From an uncultured Corynebacterium sp. (GTDB taxonomy: Bacteria > Actinomycetota > Actinomycetes > Mycobacteriales > Mycobacteriaceae): DNA of 54,420 nucleotides. The notes under the pieces were generated by a model, which was not told the DNA's origin, did not search any database, and saw only the letters and a program-made list of their open reading frames with translations. Shown here piece after piece: positions 1 to 7,430 of this stretch (position 1 is the first letter of the stretch; each line of letters begins with the position of its first letter). Where the stretch lies: the NCBI GenBank assembly GCA_946220775.1, contig CAMIFC010000012.1, positions 1 to 54,420 on the forward strand, read 5' to 3'. The position numbers and the translations under genes were made by a program.

Positions 1-8
1 ATCGACTT

Positions 9-35
9 GGCGCCCCAACTTATAACCGGGGCGCC
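9..35. repeat. GC-rich inverted repeat at window start
   Basis: Perfect 8-nt arms (9-16 and 28-35) enclose an 11-nt loop. It could be a terminator of a gene left of the window, but only a short T-rich stretch follows it. Confidence 0.5.
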
Positions 36-43
36 AGTTTATT

Positions 44-60
44 GGTGCTGTTGCAAAGTT
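44..60. mobile_element. Possible IS6-family terminal inverted repeat
   Basis: The 17 bases resemble the terminal repeat of IS6/IS26/IS257-type elements (GG..CTGTTGCAAAGTT). No transposase and no matching second end are present, so at most this is a solo end or an element that continues off the window. Confidence 0.3.
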
Positions 61-71
61 GGGGCATAGGA

Positions 72-108
72 AGAGCATAAAAGAAGCGTAGCGGTTAACC
101 GCTACGCT
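72..108 (-). terminator. Rho-independent terminator for the 151-687 gene
   Basis: A perfect 24-bp palindrome (85-108) is followed, on the minus strand, by a T-rich tract. It lies about 45 bp past the stop codon of the minus-strand gene at 151-687. Confidence 0.6.
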
Positions 109-150
109 GTGTTGTGGGGATTTTTACTTTTTACGGTGCACGTGTTCTAG

Positions 151-687
151 TTAGTGGTTCGTTTCTTTCCTCGGGTGATTGCGACGGTATTCCTCGACTA
201 AGTGAGCAATACCCGGCGCAGCCTGGGACAACATCCAGGTCATAAGCGCTATAAGAACCCCTATGACGATAAGTGTTAACGCCAACCAGCCCAGTGTTGG
301 GCCGATGCCGTTGGCCTCCTGGACGTGACCCCACAAGGCAGACACGCCGTCGGGTATGCCGAGCATACTTAGCAGCCCGTTCCCCAAGGCTCCGACAGCA
401 ACGAGTGCGATAGCAACGAAGAGAACACTGGCTGCAATCCACGAGGCAGACATGCAGGCCTTAATAAAGTTCGTGTTCGACTTTTCCATATCGTCGTTAT
501 ACTGCTTGCGTTCTGCGCGTATCTCCTCCAGCAGCTTTTCGTTGGACTCCTTCTCCTGGAGCAGAGCGCTGCGAGCCTTCTTAGAGGCTTCTGCTGCCTC
601 GTGCAGGCTCTTAGGCTCTTTCGACATTGCCTCAGATACAGCTACTTCTACCAGCGGTTCCAGGCTAGAAGTCAGGCTCGAAGTCAT
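151..687 (-). CDS. Coiled-coil plus membrane-helix protein of the island, unknown function
   Basis: 178 residues, not recognised. Residues about 20-80 are charged and predicted coiled coil (runs of Lys, Glu, Ala and Arg). Three hydrophobic segments follow, near residues 82-105, 108-115 and 133-155, then a short basic tail with several His. A likely layout is a cytoplasmic N-terminal coil with two membrane spans. The start at 687 has only a weak ribosome site; Met21 (627) is an alternative with GAGG close by. The 5' end touches a broken recombinase on the other strand, and three short CAGGCT repeats lie at that junction, so the gene may have been joined there by deletion. A palindromic terminator follows its stop. 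Confidence 0.55.
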   Translation of the reverse strand: MTSSLTSSLEPLVEVAVSEAMSKEPKSLHEAAEASKKARSALLQEKESNEKLLEEIRAERKQYNDDMEKSNTNFIKACMSASWIAASVLFVAIALVAVGALGNGLLSMLGIPDGVSALWGHVQEANGIGPTLGWLALTLIVIGVLIALMTWMLSQAAPGIAHLVEEYRRNHPRKETNH

Positions 688-690
688 CTG

Positions 691-1196
691 AGCGTTCAGG
701 CTCTGGCTGCGACCCGGACCACATCTACTCAGACACCATCTCCGGCACCAACTGGCAACGGCCTGGTCTTGATGACGCGCTGGCGTACATGCGCCCCGAC
801 GACACGCTCGTTGTCACGCGCTTGGACAGGCTCGGCCGCAGCCTCGCGGACACCGTGAACACCATCGCTGACCTCGCCGAGCGTGACATCAACGTCAAGG
901 TGTTGGAGCCAGCGCTGGACACGTCGAAGCCCACCGACAAGGTGGTTATCAACGTCATGGCAAGTCTTGCCGAGTGGGAGCGTGACCTGCTTGTCCAGCG
1001 CACCCGTGAGGGCGTGGCGCACGCCCGCGCACAGGGCAGGGTCGCCGGCCCCAAGCCGAAGCTCAGCGCTGAGCAGGCGCAGATGGCCAAGGAGCTTATC
1101 GACGGCGGCAAGTCCGTCAGCGCTGTAGCGCGCACCTTTAACGTCTCGCGGCCGACGATCTATCGCGCTCTCAAGCGCATCGAAGCCGACGCTTAA
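691..1196 (+). pseudogene. Serine recombinase (resolvase/invertase), 5'-truncated and frameshifted
   Basis: The main frame reads from about 699 as the second half of a small serine recombinase. It keeps the SDTISGTNWQRPGL block, the TRLDRLGRS motif, the E-helix segment (ASLAEWERD, RTREG) and a C-terminal helix-turn-helix (VARTFNVSRPTIYRAL). Missing is the N-terminal beta strand with the catalytic serine (usual context RVST). The bases just upstream encode VQAL in another frame, matching the segment that precedes the Gly-Cys of the family. So roughly ten bases were probably lost near 705, in addition to loss of the first 25-30 codons. The first in-frame ATG (789) would give 135 residues without the active site. 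Most likely a non-functional remnant. Confidence 0.85.
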
Positions 1197-1206
1197 GCAC
1201 AGGCTG

Positions 1207-1258
1207 CGTCGCTAGCGCTCGCACCCGGCGAGAAGGCATCAGGCTGCGCTAGCGACGC
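1207..1258. repeat. 12-nt perfect inverted repeat after the recombinase
   Basis: Arms 1207-1218 and 1247-1258 are perfectly complementary and separated by 28 nt. Sequence style (GCTAGCG, GCTCGC) resembles the hairpins at 5.4-6.1 kb. It could end the recombinase transcript, but there is no T-tract. Confidence 0.6.
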
Positions 1259-1366
1259 TCGGCACACATGAGTGCTGCACTGCTGGGATACGCCTGCGAC
1301 CGGCAGAGCCGGGCCGAATACGGGATTGACCACATACACCCCGTATTCGTGCAAAGGAGCACTGCC

Positions 1367-2389
1367 ATGTCCACCCATTCTCACACGCTTGCATCCCACG
1401 GCGAGATCCTCGCGAACCTCCCCGGCATCCTCGGGTTCTACCCGAACAACTCGCTGATCCTCGCGTTCTTCGTCGACGACGAGGGCGTCGACACCGTCCG
1501 CCTCGGCCCGGTCGCACGGTTCGACCTGGACGAAGCAGTGGAGAAGCTCACCGAGAGCCGCGAGCGGTTCGCAGCGTGGGTCCACCACCTCGAACTCGAC
1601 GCTGTTATCGCGTACATGATCAGCGATGACATTGCGCAGCCGGTCTTCGACGAGACGGCCACGTACCTCACCAGCGGGGCCTCGCCGCTACCGCCGCTGC
1701 TCGGGGTGGTGCAGGTGCCCGAGATCGTCACTGGGGCTGCTTGGTGGTCTGTGTACCAGCATCCGCTCATCGACGAGCCGCGCCACGGTGTTGTCGGCGA
1801 GGTCGCCGCATCAGCGGCGCTGCAGCAGATGCTAGAGCACACCGGCGAGCTGCCGGAGCCGAGCAAAGACGACATCGAGGCACGGTTGAACAGCACTGAC
1901 CACGGCATCGACGCTGCCGAGCACGCCGACATCATCGAAGACGCGCTGGCGTATATCCCGCCCATGTTCGCAGACGTGCTGCAGCGTGAGTATGAGCAGG
2001 CGGCGGCAGGGATCACCCAGCCGAGCGCTCGCGCTGTTCGGTCTGCGCTGAAATGCTTCACCACGCCGCGCTTGCGGGACACGCTGCTTGCCGCACTGCT
2101 CGATGACCCGCAGGCGGGCCTTGCGTTCATAGAGAAGGTTATGCGCGCTGTCCCGACCAGCTGGCCAGGCATGCGCTCGCAGCTCACCGCCACTGTTGCC
2201 GTGCTCGCTCACGCCACAGGCCAGCCGGGGCTAGCTGGCGTGGCTGCGCAGCGAGCCACCGAGATCGGGCCAGACGAGAACTTCCCGTCGCTGGTGGCGA
2301 AGCTGACCGATATCGGCCAGGGCGAGCGGATGGTCGAGCTTGTCCGCGAGGGCGCTGAGAAGACCCGCACGATCTTGTTTGCCGAGTAG
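1367..2389 (+). CDS. DUF4192 family protein
   Basis: 340 residues. The N-terminus has the typical DUF4192 opening (IL..LPGILGF.P.NSLIL.F) and the length of the family, whose members occur in actinobacterial chromosomes and mobile elements and have no established function. The start at 1367 follows AAAGGAG with good spacing; an upstream in-frame ATG at 1268 lies in an inverted repeat and has no ribosome site. The protein is acidic and alpha-rich with no membrane segment. A strong terminator follows at once, so it is probably transcribed alone. Confidence 0.85.
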   Translation: MSTHSHTLASHGEILANLPGILGFYPNNSLILAFFVDDEGVDTVRLGPVARFDLDEAVEKLTESRERFAAWVHHLELDAVIAYMISDDIAQPVFDETATYLTSGASPLPPLLGVVQVPEIVTGAAWWSVYQHPLIDEPRHGVVGEVAASAALQQMLEHTGELPEPSKDDIEARLNSTDHGIDAAEHADIIEDALAYIPPMFADVLQREYEQAAAGITQPSARAVRSALKCFTTPRLRDTLLAALLDDPQAGLAFIEKVMRAVPTSWPGMRSQLTATVAVLAHATGQPGLAGVAAQRATEIGPDENFPSLVAKLTDIGQGERMVELVREGAEKTRTILFAE

Positions 2390-2398
2390 CACCACACA

Positions 2399-2431
2399 CC
2401 CCGTTGTAGCAATGCAACGGGGTTTCTTTTT
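2399..2431 (+). terminator. Rho-independent terminator after DUF4192 gene
   Basis: Perfect 8-bp stem (2399-2406 with 2415-2422), 8-nt loop, then a T-rich tail of nine bases. Confidence 0.85.
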
Positions 2432-2489
2432 CTCGCGGGGCCTTGGCTTGCGACGACAGACACCGCAACGAGGCAGGGGAGTGACCTTT

Positions 2490-2532
2490 AGACAGCAGAG
2501 CTGTCTCCAACAGACGGATTGACCATCAATCC
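2490..2532 (+). promoter_or_regulatory. Two small hairpins ahead of the 47-codon ORF
   Basis: Two perfect 7-nt inverted repeats with 3-nt loops (2490-2506 and 2516-2532) stand just before the ribosome site AAGGAGG (2536-2542). They may be leader RNA hairpins or operator sites; nothing in the sequence decides. Confidence 0.45.
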
Positions 2533-2549
2533 GAACAAGGAGGCACGTG

Positions 2550-2693
2550 ATGCGCGACATCACCCACACCGACCTGGAACTGCTCTACCAGCTCGCCGAC
2601 GGCATCGACGGCGAGGACGCCGATCCGGGCGCAGCACAAGAACTGCGCGACCTAGAGGCGGCAGGCACACCGCTGCCCTGGGCAGTGTTGTAA
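2550..2693 (+). CDS. Small acidic protein, unknown function
   Basis: 47 residues, beginning MRDITHTDLELLYQL. An ideal ribosome site (AAGGAGG, 2536-2542) lies 7 nt before the ATG, which is the main reason to accept it. The product is acidic (many Asp and Glu) and probably a helix pair. It lies about 90 bp upstream of the SSB-like gene in the same direction and may share its transcript. No family recognised. Confidence 0.65.
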   Translation: MRDITHTDLELLYQLADGIDGEDADPGAAQELRDLEAAGTPLPWAVL

Positions 2694-2784
2694 CGACAGC
2701 GCAACCGCCCCGCAGCAGCAAAGCAGCTGCTTAAGTACCCAAATTGCACGGCAAATCACACCCACTCACGTAAGGAGAACCAAC

Positions 2785-3210
2785 ATGTCCAACCCCTTCA
2801 ACAACGGCACCATCGTCGGCAACGCAGCTCGCGCACCCAAGCTGTTCGAGCACGCAAACGGCGGCGCGACGGTGAAGCTCAGCGTCTATGCGCGCAACAC
2901 CTTCAAGAACAAGTCCACCGGCAAGGTGGAAAGCGAGATCGTGGAGCTGACCGGCTACGTCCAGGACGCCGCGAACCCCGGTGTGTTCGGCTGCATCGGC
3001 TCCGGCGATCGCGTTGCGGTGAGCTACTCGCTCAAGACCGACGTCTACACCGACAAGGACGGTGTGAAGCAGTACCCGCTGGTGGCGCGCATCGACACGG
3101 TGCAGCTGATCGATTCCAAGAAGGAGTCCGCTGCTCGCGCTGCCCGTCGCGGAGGCGAGGCGGCGACCGCCGCCCTGGCTGGCGCTGAGGGCGAAGAAGT
3201 ACCGTTCTAA
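2785..3210 (+). CDS. Single-stranded DNA-binding protein (SSB-like)
   Basis: 141 residues with an OB-fold SSB pattern: an N-terminal strand (NNGTIVGNAARAPKL), the long central strand region, and a flexible tail ending in acidic residues plus EVPF, like the DDIPF tip that binds partner proteins. It would coat single-stranded DNA during replication or conjugative transfer. The start follows TAAGGAG. Plasmids and conjugative elements often carry their own SSB, which fits the mobilization gene nearby. It is shorter and more divergent than chromosomal Ssb. A strong terminator follows. Confidence 0.8.
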   Translation: MSNPFNNGTIVGNAARAPKLFEHANGGATVKLSVYARNTFKNKSTGKVESEIVELTGYVQDAANPGVFGCIGSGDRVAVSYSLKTDVYTDKDGVKQYPLVARIDTVQLIDSKKESAARAARRGGEAATAALAGAEGEEVPF

Positions 3211-3216
3211 CTACGA

Positions 3217-3249
3217 AACCCCGCAGGGAAACCTGCGGGGTTATTTTTT
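3217..3249 (+). terminator. Rho-independent terminator after the SSB-like gene
   Basis: Perfect 11-bp stem (3217-3227 with 3232-3242), GAAA tetraloop, then a run of T. Confidence 0.9.
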
Positions 3250-3344
3250 CAACCATTTCACACGCCAATTTGCTGCGAATCACTTGTGCAGTTTTACGGT
3301 GCAGTGGTGCGGTGCTTTTACTGGCGTTTCTGCTGCGCAACTCA

Positions 3345-3544
3345 CTGCACTATGTAGTGTCTGTGACATTTCATTAACACGTAGGTTGCACTGTGTATTG
3401 GGCACCCATTTCATCGACACGTTTACTGCGCAATCAAATGCCCTGTCACTTTAATGACATGTGAATTGGGCAGTGAAGTGGTTTGTCATCCTATTGACAC
3501 CTTTACTACGCAACAGAATGACAACGACATTCTGTCGGCCCTTC
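3345..3544. repeat. Degenerate repeats with a 40-bp period
   Basis: Within the gene-free stretch 3250-3779, blocks such as CATTAACAC, CATCGACAC, TAATGACAT and TATTGACAC occur at 3372, 3412, 3452 and 3492, exactly 40 bp apart. Flanking parts of each unit (TGCGCAA or GGGCAG about 25 bp away) also recur. Such regularity suggests multiple binding sites for a plasmid protein (iterons or partition site). I see no gene in 3250-3779. Confidence 0.6.
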
Positions 3545-3779
3545 TACGGACATCTCTTCTGCGCAGCACATGCCCCGTCGTACACACCGACGTGCTGCGC
3601 ACTATCTCCGCCACTCAACAGGCCAATTCACTGCGCAACGTAGTGACACCGGCCCCGCCTAGCCGAGATTTCTTCGATTTTCGCTGAATATCAGCCGTTT
3701 ACCCGCCGCCAATGACCTACGACGCCGACGGCCCCCTGTTAGGCCCGCAGAAGGCCGTACAGGGCAGGGGAGAGCAGTG

Positions 3780-5126
3780 CTACAACTCCATACCGCCATC
3801 ACGATCACGCTGCTGTTGCTGCTGGCGGCGCTTCTCGATGCGCTCGCGTGCACGCTGCTGCGCCCCGCCCTTCTTGCCTGAGGTCTGCGACTGCCTGAAC
3901 AGCGTGTAACGCTCAAGCAACTCTGGGCTGCGATGCAGTTCTTGCACCAGGAACTTCTTATCCAAGTGCTCCAACTGTTGTCCTGACTTCACCGCTTCTT
4001 CGATGATGATGGCGGCTTCATCTTCGGCGTCCGTGTGCGCGTTGCGGCGGATCTGATCAGCCTCATCGCGGGCATCCTTGCGCGTTACTGCAGCGTCGCG
4101 TGTGGCCTCGTCGCGGATGCTCGTGGCCTCATCTCGTGCTTTGCTGCGGATCGTCTCGGCGTCGCGCTCAGCCTGCTTACGGGCCTCGTCGGTCTTGCGA
4201 GTGATCGTCTCTGCTTCGCTGCGAGCTGCGGCTGTAATATCGCCCGCCTTGGCCCGCGCAGTCTCTTCGGCTCGTTCGAGCAGCTCGTCTGCTTGCGCTT
4301 CGGCCAGGCCCAACTCCTGCTCAGCATCCTTGCGTGCTTCGCTGCGGATCTCTTCGGCTTCTTGCTCGGCCTTCTCGCGTGCTTCCTTGAGCACACGCTC
4401 GGCAACCTCGCGAGCCTGTGCTTCAGCATTCTCCTGTACGCGCTGGGCTGCTTCGCGGGCTTCTTGCGCCTGTTCAAGTTCCTTAGCAGCCTGCTCGCGG
4501 TCACGATCAATTGCGTCCATGTCGCGCTGCACGGATCGCTTCTTGACTTCCACATCATCCTCACGTTTCGCAAGGTCGCGCTCCCGGTCTTGTTGCTCGG
4601 TGTAGCGGTCGAGGTTCAGTGACTCGTCGTGTCGTTCGGAGACTTCTAGCTCTACCGGGTAACCGAGCGCGTGCATGTGCTCCCGGAGTCCGCGTTGCGC
4701 GTCGATGAACTTTTGATTACCCGAGATCTGCTTGCCCTTCTTCGGGCCGGATGTGTACCGCACTGAGGTGTCAGTGTTGTACGCGATGCCGGGGCGGCAA
4801 CGGAGCTTGTCGGGATCTTCGGGCTTCGGTGAGAACGTATCCGCCTGGAACTGGATGTGTGGCGTTGATTCGTCAAAGTTCATATCACCGCCAGCGACTG
4901 CGTCGATACCGCCGGGGATGAAGTTTTCTGCAAGCCAGCGCATTGACTCTTCGAGGTACTGCTTTGCTTCCTCGTAGTCGCGGGCGACATAGCGCGGACG
5001 TTTCACTTCGCGCCCGTCCACCTCACTGGTGTAGTAGTCGGGGATCTCCTTGCACATCGACTTCGGCAGATACACGACGAACAGCGACGTCTTGAAACTG
5101 TTCTTCTGCACGCGCACTCCGTCCAT
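3780..5126 (-). CDS. MobV-like mobilization protein with long coiled coil, N-terminus missing
   Basis: 448 residues. Residues 1-180 match the middle of MobV/Pre relaxases: an opening like the RKDAV strand, then FDESTPHIQF in place of the usual HxDExTPHxH metal motif. Residues about 180-400 are a long, very charged coiled coil with eleven-residue DEA/EA repeats, as in MobV C-termini; the tail is Gln-rich. Known MobV proteins have about 70 more N-terminal residues containing the nicking His; here a stop codon lies four codons before the ATG, and no frame upstream restores them. Two of the three motif His are Asn and Gln. It is either a decayed relaxase or a protein kept for DNA binding. Nothing is encoded on the opposite strand despite long open frames there. 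Confidence 0.7.
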   Translation of the reverse strand: MDGVRVQKNSFKTSLFVVYLPKSMCKEIPDYYTSEVDGREVKRPRYVARDYEEAKQYLEESMRWLAENFIPGGIDAVAGGDMNFDESTPHIQFQADTFSPKPEDPDKLRCRPGIAYNTDTSVRYTSGPKKGKQISGNQKFIDAQRGLREHMHALGYPVELEVSERHDESLNLDRYTEQQDRERDLAKREDDVEVKKRSVQRDMDAIDRDREQAAKELEQAQEAREAAQRVQENAEAQAREVAERVLKEAREKAEQEAEEIRSEARKDAEQELGLAEAQADELLERAEETARAKAGDITAAARSEAETITRKTDEARKQAERDAETIRSKARDEATSIRDEATRDAAVTRKDARDEADQIRRNAHTDAEDEAAIIIEEAVKSGQQLEHLDKKFLVQELHRSPELLERYTLFRQSQTSGKKGGAQQRARERIEKRRQQQQQRDRDGGMEL

Positions 5127-5136
5127 CCGAGGCGTC

Positions 5137-5157
5137 TACGGCCGCCACAGGGCCGTA
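5137..5157. promoter_or_regulatory. Inverted repeat just upstream of mob: operator or oriT candidate
   Basis: Perfect 7-nt arms (5137-5143, 5151-5157) with a 7-nt loop, 11 bp before the mob start. MobV relaxases nick at inverted repeats upstream of their own gene and can repress their promoter there. The right arm with its flank (GGCCGTACAG) recurs at 3753-3762 beyond the other end of the gene. Confidence 0.4.
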
Positions 5158-5341
5158 CAGCCGCTGCCACAAAGATGAACCAATCGAGTCGCGGCGCTAC
5201 ACATTTGCATCAGCAGCTGCCGCTGGATCTGCCGCGAGCCTACGGCTGCGAAACACACGTCGCTGGCGGTGTCCGTTACATGCGCTTGCGCGCATATGAC
5301 CGCCGCGAACGTGATGCGTCTGCACCGATAGTGTGCTTGTG

Positions 5342-6060
5342 GCACGGGCCGATATGAAGTGTGTTACTCGGACCCGTGTCGTTACCCCCGCAGCAGCATC
5401 AACACCGCCTGGCGGCGGATAGCTCGCTGCGGGATGTTCACCACCCTGCAATGACCGCCTGGCGGCGGTGCCAGAGTGCAGGGTGGAGCTGTGCGCACCA
5501 CGTAAACGATGTCGGTCTTGCCGTTCGGTTAGACACCTTGCGCTCGCAGGCTCGCTGCAGGTGTCTCGATGACGCGGGAAGACGCCGCAAGCGGCGTTTC
5601 CACCCGTCATCGGCCCTTACTTTAAGACCGACATACAGTGGCTGACGCCGTATGTGGTGCGCACAGCGTGGCGACCTGCAGGTTTTGCGTAGGCACCATG
5701 TGCGCTTCGCGCATCAACGGGCCGTTTCGGGTAAGGGTCGAAGACCGCATTAAGACCCGAAACACGCAGGTCGCAGCCCCCTTCTGTGTCAAAACCCCTA
5801 TATGTTTGTCGTTATAGGGGTAGAAGGGGGAAAAGGGCATAAGGGGGTGCGACGCCTCCGCTGCGCTCCGGCGCTCGGCATAGCCGAGGCACTGCACCGG
5901 GTATTACTGCTCGCTGGCGCTCGCATAACCCGGTGCCCGGCGCTGGCGCGCCGCCCCCTACAGCCCCAGTCTCAGACCTCGCTCGCTCGGTCTGGCTGGT
6001 GCTGTCTTGCCCTCCGCTGCGCTCCGGTCAAGATGCCCAATAGTGCAGCTGGCGCTGCAC
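5342..6060. repeat. Dense array of nested stem-loops, no gene
   Basis: No open frame here has a ribosome site or recognisable product. Perfect or near-perfect inverted repeats follow one another: 5387-5433, 5441-5486 (10-nt arms), 5509-5634 (11-nt arms, enclosing 5531-5566 and 5567-5612), 5671-5774 (9-nt arms enclosing 5701-5713 and 5724-5763), 5794-5821 (8-nt), 5873-5889, 5894-5936 (9-nt), 5973-5994, and 6043-6060 (7-nt). Many loops carry variants of CTCGCTGGCGCTCGC or CTCCGCTGCGCTCC. This could be a transfer or single-strand origin, or a structured RNA. Confidence 0.7.
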
Positions 6061-6066
6061 CTTGTG

Positions 6067-6173
6067 TGATGACCCATGCTTTACGTCACGACACATCGAT
6101 GCTGGCAATCCGATATATCCCGTCGATATGTATTCGGATATGCCAGCATCGATGTGTCGTGTTTGGGTCATCA
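6067..6173. repeat. Long interrupted palindrome (107 bp)
   Basis: Outer 10-nt arms (6067-6076, 6164-6173) and inner perfect 20-nt arms (6088-6107, 6141-6160) are joined by an asymmetric 11-nt bulge. The AT-rich centre (6108-6140) is itself partly palindromic. It would extrude a large cruciform or RNA hairpin. Function unknown; oriT or a replication signal is plausible. Confidence 0.8.
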
Positions 6174-6536
6174 CGAAACGCTCCATCACGGCAAGCCTGC
6201 CGAGATGGATATTGGCGTATCTCACGACGCGTCCATTATGCGGCATGCGCCGCATACCATCTGCCGTCGCGGTTGCATCTTCAGCAGCACAGCTGCTGAA
6301 ATCTGCTCTGTCCACGCTGCTGTCTTTGCTGCACCCACGGCCCCGTCTTCGGCATATTTCAAGTCCACACAAGACTATGCCGGCCAGAACCGCGCATAAC
6401 AGCAGCGCGACATACCGCCAGCCATGTGGCGGATGATCCAGGCGACGGGGCAGACGTGTATATGCCCCGTCGCCGATACCGGCGCAAGCATCGTGACAGT
6501 GTCACGTGTAGCGGTGCCGCAGCCACCCGCACACAC
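6174..6536. repeat. Further hairpins, no gene
   Basis: Continuation of the structured tract. Perfect inverted repeats lie at 6238-6255 (7-nt arms), 6281-6299 (8-nt arms) and 6441-6474 (12-nt arms, 10-nt loop). Open frames in this stretch lack ribosome sites. Confidence 0.55.
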
Positions 6537-6563
6537 GCGAAAACCCCGCCCTTGCGAGCGGGG
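6537..6563 (-). terminator. Terminator-like hairpin downstream of the acidic repeat gene
   Basis: On the minus strand a GC stem (6544-6549 with 6558-6563) is followed by TTT. A second hairpin with 9-nt arms (6611-6619, 6635-6643) lies between it and the stop of the 6651-6950 gene. Confidence 0.5.
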
Positions 6564-6650
6564 TGTGTGGCGACATCAAACGTGACGGCTGTACGTCGTC
6601 ACGCCGCGTGGCCGTACACACATGAGGTGATTGCGTGTACGGCTAAAGGG

Positions 6651-6950
6651 TTAGTCGGGTACAACTTCTAGATGCCGCTTCGGCTTACTGCCCTCGGTGC
6701 TCTCAGGCGTGTCGCCGTCACCGTTCTCAGGTGTATCGCTGTCCCCTTCGGTGCTGGCGGACTCGTCACCGTCCCCTTCGGTGCTGGCGGACTTGTCACC
6801 GTCGAGATTCACCTCGAACTCTTCGGCATACTTGCGCAACTGCGCAAGGCGCTCCTTTGTCGCTTTGTGTGCACGGCGCGCCTCGTTCACGGTATCTTTT
6901 GCTTGCTGCTCATCGCGCAGCGCTGCTGCGTAATCGTCTCTGAAAGACAT
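6651..6950 (-). CDS. Small acidic repeat protein of the island
   Basis: 99 residues. The N-terminal half (MSFRDDYAAALRDEQQAKD onward to about residue 50) is a charged amphipathic helix, probably coiled coil. The second half is a disordered acidic tract built from the repeat GDGDESASTE, ending in a basic patch. The start at 6950 is preceded by AAGGAG; a longer frame upstream lacks one. No family recognised. Plasmids often encode such proteins beside replication or partition genes, but no function can be assigned. It lies just upstream of the hairpin tract. Confidence 0.65.
   Translation of the reverse strand: MSFRDDYAAALRDEQQAKDTVNEARRAHKATKERLAQLRKYAEEFEVNLDGDKSASTEGDGDESASTEGDSDTPENGDGDTPESTEGSKPKRHLEVVPD
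6741..6800 (-). repeat. 30-bp tandem duplication inside the acidic protein gene
   Basis: 6741-6770 and 6771-6800 are identical except for one base. The unit encodes ten residues (GDGDESASTE) and a degenerate third copy follows, so the tract may vary in length between strains. Confidence 0.85.
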
Positions 6951-7121
6951 GGTTTGTTCTCCTTGATTGAGTGAATTCTTTGTTTGGGCTCGGGGCACGA
7001 CGGTGGAGCGCGCGTGTGTAGTAGCACGACCATCACCCATCAGCCCTCGCACTCAGCTCAAGACCCAGCCTGGCTAGCTGAGCTAAGCGGCGGGATCTCG
7101 TCGTAGGTGGGTTTGTCCGCA

Positions 7122-7430
7122 CTAGTGCTTCGCACCACCCAGCACCGTGACGAGTTGCTGTCGCTGCTCATCTGTCAGTTGGGGCGCTGCATCCACGACG
7201 GCATCGACGAAGCCGTCGAATAACTGCGGGGCAGGGCGGCGTGCGGCCGTGAGGTAGGCGTCGAGATCGTCTTGGCGAATCCGATAGGCGGTGCCGAAAC
7301 GGTGGAATGAAAGACGGCCCTCTTTAATAGCTTTTCGCAACGTGGACTCGGAGCCGACGCCGAGATCGGCGAGTTCCTGCAGCGTGTAAAAGCGTGGCGC
7401 GACGGCGGTAGTCGTGTCCTTTTCGGACAT
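7122..7430 (-). CDS. Small helix-turn-helix DNA-binding protein (excisionase/MerR-like fold)
   Basis: 102 residues. Residues about 14-60 form a winged helix of the excisionase type: YTLQELADLGVGSESTLRKAI, then basic residues and YRIRQDDLDAYL, which is the usual ending of such domains. The C-terminal 40 residues are a helical extension ending in LTDEQRQQLVTVL. The start follows AGGAG at normal spacing. Small proteins of this fold serve as excisionases, plasmid copy-number regulators or repressors. It is transcribed away from the large TTTCGTA repeat region, so it is a good candidate for the protein that binds there, though this is inference. Confidence 0.75.
   Translation of the reverse strand: MSEKDTTTAVAPRFYTLQELADLGVGSESTLRKAIKEGRLSFHRFGTAYRIRQDDLDAYLTAARRPAPQLFDGFVDAVVDAAPQLTDEQRQQLVTVLGGAKH

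Noticed and set aside
4035..4622. Long plus-strand ORFs (195 and 175 codons) opposite the mob gene
   Set aside because: They mirror the Ala/Glu/Arg-rich coiled coil of the minus-strand gene, have low-complexity Cys/Ser/Leu products and no ribosome site.
5197..5610. 137-codon minus-strand ORF upstream of mob, considered as the missing relaxase N-terminus
   Set aside because: The product shows none of the MobV N-terminal motifs and lies across the hairpins.
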